A DNA stretch of 64,000 nt from Candidatus Brachythrix odensensis (GTDB lineage: Bacteria; Chloroflexota; Anaerolineae; J036; Brachytrichaceae): assembly GCA_016714465.1 (NCBI GenBank), contig JADKDT010000011.1:51072-115071 (forward strand). Reading direction: 5' to 3'. The notes under the pieces were generated by a model. The model saw only the letters and a program-made list of their open reading frames with translations. It did no database searches and was not told the DNA's origin. Each line of letters starts with the position of its first letter. Position 1 is the first letter of the stretch. Of this stretch, positions 58,628-64,000 are shown in pieces. A program made the position numbers and the translations under genes.

Positions 58628-59170
58628 CTACGCGGCCCCAAACGGCGCATGGATGGCGGGCTGATAGACGTCGTCGGTCTTGAAGAGGGCAGTGAAGGCG
58701 GACAGCCTGATCGTCCAGGCGAAGTCGCGCCCGCCCAGGTCGGCGAACAGCCTGGGCAGATTGGCCGGCGTGACGTCGTGGTGGGCGAGGGTGATGTGCG
58801 GCACCCACACGTTGGGCGCGTACAGCGGCGACGGATCTTGGGCGGCGGCGTTGCAGGCCGTCCAGGCCCGGGCGTGCAGCGCGGACAACGCCGGGCTGCG
58901 GGTGACGGCCAGGTAGAGCACGGGCGTTGGGCCAGTAAAGATGCCCAGCCCAGTCGCCTGGATGTCAAGCGGGCCCGTCTCGCGGGCCAGGGCCCGCAGG
59001 CCGGCCTCGAGGGTGATCGGGTCGTAGCGCGGGGCGATGTGATACGACACATGCGGCCAGGGCACGCGCCGGGCGACGGCGTCGATGCCGTGGGCGGCCT
59101 GCATCTCGGCCCAGAGCGCATGAATTTGGGCCGTGGCGGCGGGATCGAGCAGGGAGACGACACCGTTCAT
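58628..59170 (-). CDS. 2H phosphoesterase (2'-5' RNA ligase family)
   Basis: 180 residues with the two H-x-S/T motifs of the 2H superfamily: H40-V-S in WPHVSYH and H125-I-T in VPHITLAH. Such proteins hydrolyse cyclic phosphates in tRNA or nucleotide intermediates; the substrate here is unknown. Followed after 13 bases by the ClpC-like gene. Confidence 0.85.
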   Translation of the reverse strand: MNGVVSLLDPAATAQIHALWAEMQAAHGIDAVARRVPWPHVSYHIAPRYDPITLEAGLRALARETGPLDIQATGLGIFTGPTPVLYLAVTRSPALSALHARAWTACNAAAQDPSPLYAPNVWVPHITLAHHDVTPANLPRLFADLGGRDFAWTIRLSAFTALFKTDDVYQPAIHAPFGAA

Positions 59171-59181
59171 GAGCTGGGGGT

Positions 59182-59495
59182 TTTATCCGCAGATTTCCGC
59201 GGATTCTTCGTTCTTGGCGGCGTGACGCCGACGTCGGCCGCGACCGCGCGGGCAAGATGCCCGCGCTCCAAGGAGCCGCTCATCGACTGGGAACGCGGGC
59301 GTCTCGCCCGCGCGCACCCGGCACGCCCGGGCTCCGATTGGCCGCTCATCGACTGGGAGCGCGGGCGTCTCGCCCGCGCGGTCGCGGCCTTCCCGCGTCC
59401 GGTCCAAGGATTCGTGGGCGCGTGCAGGCGGATTGTCGTCGGACTCATCGGTGCATGTCCAAATCCGCGGAAATCTGCGAAATCTGCGGATAGAT
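59182..59495. repeat. Family b palindrome split by family c repeats
   Basis: The left arm TTTATCCGCAGATTTCCGCG starts at 59182 and the right arm AAATCTGCGAAATCTGCGGA ends at about 59495. Between them (about 59241-59395) lie three family c units (GCGCGGGCAAGATGCCCGC, ACGCGGGCGTCTCGCCCGC, AGCGCGGGCGTCTCGCCCGC) with GCTCATCGACTGGGA repeated twice. One repeat has grown inside another. Confidence 0.8.
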
Positions 59496-59531
59496 CCCGG
59501 ATTCCAACAGCCCAGAAACTCGAGGTTTCAT

Positions 59532-60572
59532 CTACAGCGTCTTGGTCACCTTGGTCAGGCCGCGCGGCGCGTCGGTGCTGTAGCCGCGGGCCTCGGTCAG
59601 GCGCAGGGCCAGGAGCTGGCCAGGCACGATCGCGGCAATGGGCGAGACCCATTCGGGCATCCCTGCCGGCAACCTGAGCCGCTCGCCGGCGGCGGCCAGG
59701 ATGTCCGGGTTGTCAGAGATGGCGATCACCCGCCCGCCGCGGGCCTGGGCGCGGTGGATGAATTCGATCTGGTTGGCCTGCAGCGGACCGCTCGGGGCGA
59801 TGGCGATGACCCGGTAGCGCTCGTCGAGGATGGCGATCGGGCCGTGCAGAAAGTCGGCGCTCGAATACGGCTCGGCGTGGGTGTAAGTGAGCTCCTTCAT
59901 CTTGATCGCGAGCTCATAGGCCGAGCAGTAGTTGAAGCCGCGCCCGACCACGACCACATCGTCGATCTCGCGCAGCCCTTCGGCGATGGCGGTCGCGGCG
60001 GTGTCGGTCTTGAGCGCGGCCGCGATGTGGCCGGGCATGGCCTGCAGGTCGGCCTCGGCCAGCCCTTCGCCGCCCATGGCGACGGCCAGCATGGCCAGCG
60101 CGCCGAGGCTGGTGGTGTACGACTTGGTCGCCGCGACGGCCTTCTCAGGCCCGGCGTGGAGCGGAATGACGTGTTCGGCGGCCCGGGCCATGCTCGAGTC
60201 TTCGACATTGACGATGGCGAGGGTGGGCGCGCCCTGGCGGCGGGCCTCCTCGAGCACGGCCAGGATGTCGATCGATTCGCCGCTCTGCGAGATGCCGATG
60301 ACCAGCGTATTCCGCAGGCGGGGTGGCTTCCTATAGAGCGTGTAGAGCGAGGGGGTCGCCATGGCGACGGGCAGGCCGAGGGCCGAGGCGAACAGGTACT
60401 TGGCGTAGATCCCGGCGTTATCGCTGGTCCCGCGGGCAGCGATGGTGACATAGGAGATGTCCAACGCCTTCAGCCGGGCGGCCAGCCGGGCAACGTTGGC
60501 CCGCTCGCCGTCCAGCAGGCGGGCGAAGGCCTGGGGTTGTTCGTGGATCTCGGTCTCGAGGAGGCTTGTCAT
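59532..60572 (-). CDS. SIS domain aminosugar isomerase-like protein (GlmS C-terminal type)
   Basis: 346 residues with two SIS domains like the isomerase half of glucosamine-6-phosphate synthase, but without the glutaminase domain. Landmarks: TIAARGTSDNAGIYAKYLFA, VIGISQSGESIDILAVLEEA, EKAVAATKSYTTSLGAL and VVGRGFNYCSAYELAIKMKE. It begins with MTSLLETEIHEQP; the longer upstream frame runs through REP sequence. Probable aminosugar-phosphate deaminase/isomerase, cytoplasmic; alternatives are AgaS-like or NagB-II-like enzymes. Confidence 0.85.
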   Translation of the reverse strand: MTSLLETEIHEQPQAFARLLDGERANVARLAARLKALDISYVTIAARGTSDNAGIYAKYLFASALGLPVAMATPSLYTLYRKPPRLRNTLVIGISQSGESIDILAVLEEARRQGAPTLAIVNVEDSSMARAAEHVIPLHAGPEKAVAATKSYTTSLGALAMLAVAMGGEGLAEADLQAMPGHIAAALKTDTAATAIAEGLREIDDVVVVGRGFNYCSAYELAIKMKELTYTHAEPYSSADFLHGPIAILDERYRVIAIAPSGPLQANQIEFIHRAQARGGRVIAISDNPDILAAAGERLRLPAGMPEWVSPIAAIVPGQLLALRLTEARGYSTDAPRGLTKVTKTL

Positions 60573-60597
60573 GATTGCTGATCGGATTGTACGCTTC

Positions 60598-60625
60598 CCC
60601 GTCATCCCGGCGGAAGCCGGGATCC
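60598..60625. repeat. REP hairpin (GTCATCCCGGC type)
   Basis: TCATCCCGGCGGAAGCCGGGAT is a stem-loop of a very common REP type. The same core (CATCCCGGC...GCCGGGATG) reappears where it has been split by the fold-back element at 60755. The 60573-60754 gap contains no gene. Confidence 0.7.
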
Positions 60626-60754
60626 ATACCGCGGCCGGGCCGAGTAGATGCGTAACGCTGGTTCTGTCCCCGGGATATGGGTCCCGCGCGCGGACGCGTA
60701 TGGCGGGGATGACGCGTTGCGGATGGGTCCCCCGCCCCTCATCCCGGCTTTCGC

Positions 60755-61101
60755 CCAATGGCATTCAGTTAGCGACAAACGCGTGATCGAAGGGTCCGGC
60801 GCACCGGCGCGGGCGCGAGTTTCTCTCGTTTGTCATCCTGAGTGCGGCCCACCGAGCTGATGCACAAAAGCGAGTAACAGGCCGCGCGAAGGACCCCTGT
60901 GACGTCGCGCGGAAGCATAGGATATCGGTGACAACACGCGTATGCCGATCCACCCATGCGCGGGGTGACATCACAGGGGTCCTTCGCTCGCCCCCACCGC
61001 TCGTCCCGCCCGAGACCCTATGGGGCTCGCTCAGGATGACAAGAATGGAGGATCGTTCGTGCGGCGTCTTGCGCATGCGCACCTTAACTTAATGCCATTG
61101 G
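60755..61101 (-). mobile_element. 347-bp fold-back MITE-like element, copy 2
   Basis: It starts CCAATGGCATTCAGTTA and ends TAACTTAATGCCATTGG (17-base inverted ends, one mismatch). The 8-mer GCTTTCGC lies on both sides (60747-60754 and 61102-61109). The flanks rejoin to CATCCCGGCTTTCGCCGGGATG, so this copy too sits in the loop of a REP hairpin. It is inverted relative to copy 1, and the two align over their whole length. No transposase. Confidence 0.9.
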
Positions 61102-61211
61102 GCTTTCGCCGGGATGACGGTATGGAAGCGCGGGATGACCGAGTTGAAGGCGCGGTCCCCTCCGTGGAATCCGCAGGGTCCGTGTGCTCCGTGATACAGA
61201 CGCGCCCCTCC

Positions 61212-61370
61212 CACGCATTTTTCGTTTTGCAGTATGCTAATCATTGCATTGAACTGCGCGGCCATCCCGGCCGCCGCTATTTCAGTGCGTCAACAATGCC
61301 CCGGCGCAACCGGGGGCCGGCGGCGGCCTGAAGCGGGGGCTTGCCGGCATGATGATCGATCGCTTTGGAT
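61212..61370 (+). ncRNA. Structured leader upstream of the secreted dockerin protein
   Basis: Begins CACGCATTTTTCG, then TTTTGCAGTATGCT. Stem 1: CATTGAA (61247-61253) with TTCAGTG (61281-61287), enclosing CGCGGCC/GGCCGC. A second hairpin CCCCGG/CCGGGG and a third GCCGGC stem follow, then the conserved GGCATGATGATCGATCGCTT. A GGAGGAC ribosome binding site and the ATG at 61384 come next. A homologous leader at 63833 shares this layout. Class unknown; it may be a riboswitch or attenuator. Confidence 0.55.
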
Positions 61371-61383
61371 ATATGGAGGACAT

Positions 61384-63645
61384 ATGAATGCTCGATTGTT
61401 CCGCTATTTCTCGGCCGGCGCCATGCTGGCCCTTTCGTTGGGGGCGGCCGCCCCCGTTCGGGCCGCGCCGCAGGCGCCGCCGGTCACCACCGTGGTCGTC
61501 AAACCGTCGGCGATGAACGGCTGGGTGTTCTACGATGACACGAATGACGTCATCAACAACGCGCTCGGCACGTTTGTCTATGGCCCTGCTACCCCGATCA
61601 CCGGCAAGGGCAGCGCCCAGATTACGATTTCGCCGAACACCCCGGCCCAGCGCACCAACCTGGCGACGTATCAATTCGCCGGGACGAAACTGGCTGACAT
61701 CACCGAAATGAAGTTTGAGCTTTACAACCCGTCGGGCAAGGATGTCACGACCGGGTTCCTCAACTTCAACGTCGACTGGGACGGCTCGGACACCTGGCAG
61801 CGCCGGCTGGTCTTCAGCAGCTTCCCCGTCGTCCAGAACACCTGGCGCAACATCGACGCCCTGGGCGCCTCGATGTGGTGGCTGTCGGGCGGCAACTGGC
61901 CGGCCGGCCTGGGCGGCGGCCCCGGCTCCACCCCGCAGGCGTGGAGCACGATTGCGGCCTATAACCCCGGCATCGCTCGCATCCGGCTGAATGACGGCCA
62001 CCTCGGCCTGAGGGTTGGGAGCGGTGGCGTTGGCGACAACTACACCGAGAACTACTCCAGCTTCACTTTTGGCGTGCTGGGCACGTCGACGATCTTCGAC
62101 TTCGAGCCCGAGCAGCAGGTCGTCGTTGTCCGGCCCGGGTCGATGGGGAGTTGGTATCTCTTCAACGACACCACCAATGCGGTTGACCCGACTTTGGGCA
62201 GCTTCGTGACCGGCCCCGCGACGCCGTACTACGGAACCGGCAGCGCCCAGATCAGCGTCGCCGGCCCGACCGACCGGCGCTCGCTGGCGAATGCCCAGTT
62301 CGGCGGGACAATGCTGAGCGACATTACGGCGCTGAAGTATCGGACCTACAACCCATCGGCCGGCAACGGGGTGGATCCCAACGAACCGGCTACTCTGAAC
62401 TTCAATCGGACTTCAACGGCTCCAATGTCTGGCAGAACAGCCTGGTCTACCTGCCGGGCGACAACGGCGGCTTCGCGGTGGACTCGTGGAAGGAGTTCGA
62501 TGCGCTGAATGGCGGAAACGCGCTGTGGCGCTACTCCGGCGCGAACTGGCCGGCGCCCTTGAGCGGAGGCGGTCTGGCCACCACCTACACCTGGAATCAG
62601 ATTCTGGCCGCCTACCCGCCCGCCCGATTCTCGCCCTGTATGGCGGCGCGCTTGGGATTCGGGTCGGTGAGCCCTATCCCGACGCTTATACCGAGAACAT
62701 CGACAGCGTGACGTTCGGGACCGCGGCGATGACCACCGTCTTCGACTTCGAGCCGGCCGGGCTGAGCATGACCCCGCCGACCAAGTTCATGGGTGTGGGG
62801 CAGAGCTTCACCCAGGATCTTGTCCTGAACGGGGCGAACAACCTGTATGGCTACCAGTACATGGTGACCTATGACCCCAGCAAGGTGAGTGCGGTCGGCT
62901 CGTTCGTCAACACCTTGTTCGACACGACCGTTGATGCCTCGGTGCCGCCGGCCTGGAACGCCGTGTGCGCGGCCGGGGTATGCAAGTTCGCGGCCAGCAA
63001 GACACTGCCCGCCGGCCCGGTCAACGGCTCGGGCGCGATCGGCAGGATCGTCTTCACCGGCCCTGGCGCCGGGTGTGGTGAATGTGAACTACAGCGGCGC
63101 GACCCTGAGCGACCCGGATGGCAGCCCGATCACGGTCGGGACGCAGGGCGCGGTCATCACGATCTACGGCACGGCCACCATCGACGGCGTGGTCAAGCTC
63201 CAGGGCCGGGCGACGCCCATCCAGGATGGGGTGGTCTTCCTCACCGACATGTCGGGGACCTTTGGCCCGAAGGCCGGGACCTTCAACGGCGCGACGGGCG
63301 CCTACTCGATCGTGGTTCGCACGGCCGCTGGCGGCACGACCTGGCGGATTACGGCCGATCACTCGCTGTATCTGTCGAATCAGACCGGGCCGGGCACGGA
63401 TCTGGTGGTGATGCCCGGGGTGAACCAGACCCTGGCCACCCAGACCCTGCGGGCCGGCGATGCGAACAATGACGAGACTGTGACGGTCGCCGACCTCTCC
63501 TGCGTGGGCGGCGCCTTTGGCGGCGCGCCGACTGTGCGGTCTGACCGGCAACAGCGACATCAACTGGAGTGGCGGGGTCGACATCTTCGACCTCGTACTG
63601 GTGGGCGGCAACTACAACAAAGTTGGCCCGCAAGCGTGGCAGTAA
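61384..63645 (+). CDS. Secreted cohesin/dockerin protein, with several frameshifts
   Basis: About 753 residues if repaired. Signal peptide MNARLFRYFSAGAMLALSLG to VRA. Two internally homologous modules follow: VVVKPSAMNGWVFYDDTNDV and VVVRPGSMGSWYLFNDTTNA, each ending in FDFEPE or FDFEPA. A cohesin-like domain comes next (PTKFMGVGQSFTQDLVLNGA, NNLYGYQYMVTYDPSKVSAV), then a carboxypeptidase-regulatory-like module (VKLQGRATPIQDGVVFLTDM), and a dockerin with two calcium loops (GDANNDETVTVADLSCVGGA; SDINWSGGVDIFDLVLVGGN). Frame breaks near 62408, 62630, 63067 and 63537 all fit single-base errors. The stop is at 63643. Probably a self-assembling surface protein. Confidence 0.75.
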
Positions 63646-63656
63646 CGTAACACCTG

Positions 63657-63745
63657 GCGCTGCCGCTGGCACGGTCAGCGGCAGCGCACGAGATCGAGGG
63701 GGGAGGCGGCGGATTATCCGCGCCTCCCCCATTCGTTTTGCCGGG
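63657..63745 (+). terminator. Tandem hairpins ending in a T-rich stretch
   Basis: The perfect stem GCGCTGCCGCTG/CAGCGGCAGCGC (63657-63687) is followed by GGGGGAGGCG...CGCCTCCCCC (about 63700-63731) and then ATTCGTTTT. The position just after the dockerin-gene stop and the T run support intrinsic termination. Confidence 0.75.
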
Positions 63746-63832
63746 GTGCCCGAAGGCAGGATCACCGAGGACAGTAAGGCTGTGGATTGTCCTGGCGCCT
63801 TGCCGTAGTTCAGTGCGCCTGCTCGCCCCCCC

Positions 63833-64000
63833 CACGCATTTTCAGTTTTGCAGTATGCTTATCAAGTCATTGAGTTACGCGGTCAGTATGGCCGCGAAAA
63901 ATCTCAATGCGTCAATAATGCCCCGGTTTCACCGGGAGATTCGCCGGTGGCAACCTGTAGCGAGGGCTGGCCCGGCATGAAGTTCGATCGCTTGGCATTG
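63833..64000 (+). ncRNA. Second copy of the structured leader, at the window edge
   Basis: CACGCATTTTCAG, then TTTTGCAGTATGCT, stem 1 CATTGAG (63868-63874) with CTCAATG (63903-63909) enclosing CGCGGTC/GGCCGCG, then CCCCGG/CCGGG, and GGCATGAAGTTCGATCGCTT. Same order as at 61212, with compensating changes in stem 1. A start codon of another secreted protein would be expected shortly after 64000. Confidence 0.55.

Noticed and set aside
61212..61370. Cyclic di-GMP-I riboswitch
   Set aside because: The position before a surface-protein gene fits, but the GEMM-I landmarks (ACGCAAAGCC block and the tetraloop receptor) are not visible. Left as an unclassified leader.

Overview
This is a GC-rich window from what looks like a member of the Chloroflexota (Anaerolineae-like). 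The assignment is inference. It rests on lipoprotein sugar-binding proteins with long Pro/Thr/Ala linkers, secreted cohesin/dockerin and beta-helix proteins, C-termini such as AYMPVVYR, and a polyprenyl-phosphate sugar transferase. There is no rRNA and one tRNA (Pro, CGG). No CRISPR array or prophage was seen.

Layout. 0-9.8 kb: end of an unknown gene, a flavoprotein monooxygenase, a sugar ABC transporter operon (binding protein plus two permeases), ComEC, an AlbA_2/Schlafen-type ATPase and a thioesterase. 10.2-15 kb: a secreted CSLREA/beta-helix protein, then threonine degradation genes (tdh and kbl, divergent). 15-24.6 kb: one long minus-strand run, with two sugar permeases, a binding protein, an SDR dehydrogenase, an enolase-superfamily dehydratase, a TIM-barrel isomerase, a fumarase/aspartase-superfamily lyase and the two E1 subunits of a pyruvate/acetoin dehydrogenase. 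It reads as an uptake-and-oxidation pathway for a sugar or sugar acid. 24.8-30 kb: glycosylphosphotransferase, YghO-like acyltransferase, MFS exporter and threonine ammonia-lyase. 30-40 kb: a broken REP-associated transposase, a 223-base tract with no T, and a very large secreted cohesin/dockerin/FnIII protein. 40-47.6 kb: a STAND-like regulator, a GxxExxY protein between two palindromic repeats, a MoxR ATPase with a VWA metallopeptidase, and malate synthase. 47.6-60.6 kb: ligA, a WXG100-type polymorphic toxin candidate with a small lipoprotein, yraN, GH1 beta-glucosidase, FemAB transferase, tRNA-Pro, a ClpC-like ATPase with a disabled first ATPase domain, a 2H phosphoesterase and a SIS isomerase. 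60.6-64 kb: a repeat cluster and a secreted cohesin/dockerin protein. Its structured leader is repeated at the right edge of the window.

Repeats are the second theme. At least five families occupy the gaps: (a) long, near-perfect hairpins with a shared G/C core but different outer arms; (b) palindromes built on ATCCGCAGATT; (c) GCGGGCAAGATGCCCGC-type repeats; (d) REP hairpins with core GGGCGAAGCA; (e) two copies of a ~346-bp fold-back element, each inserted in the loop of another hairpin with an 8-bp target duplication.

Caution: at least a dozen genes are interrupted by single-base frameshifts, mostly one G or C too few or too many. This pattern fits uncorrected long-read assembly errors better than real gene decay. 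Those genes are annotated here as whole genes with the shift position noted.
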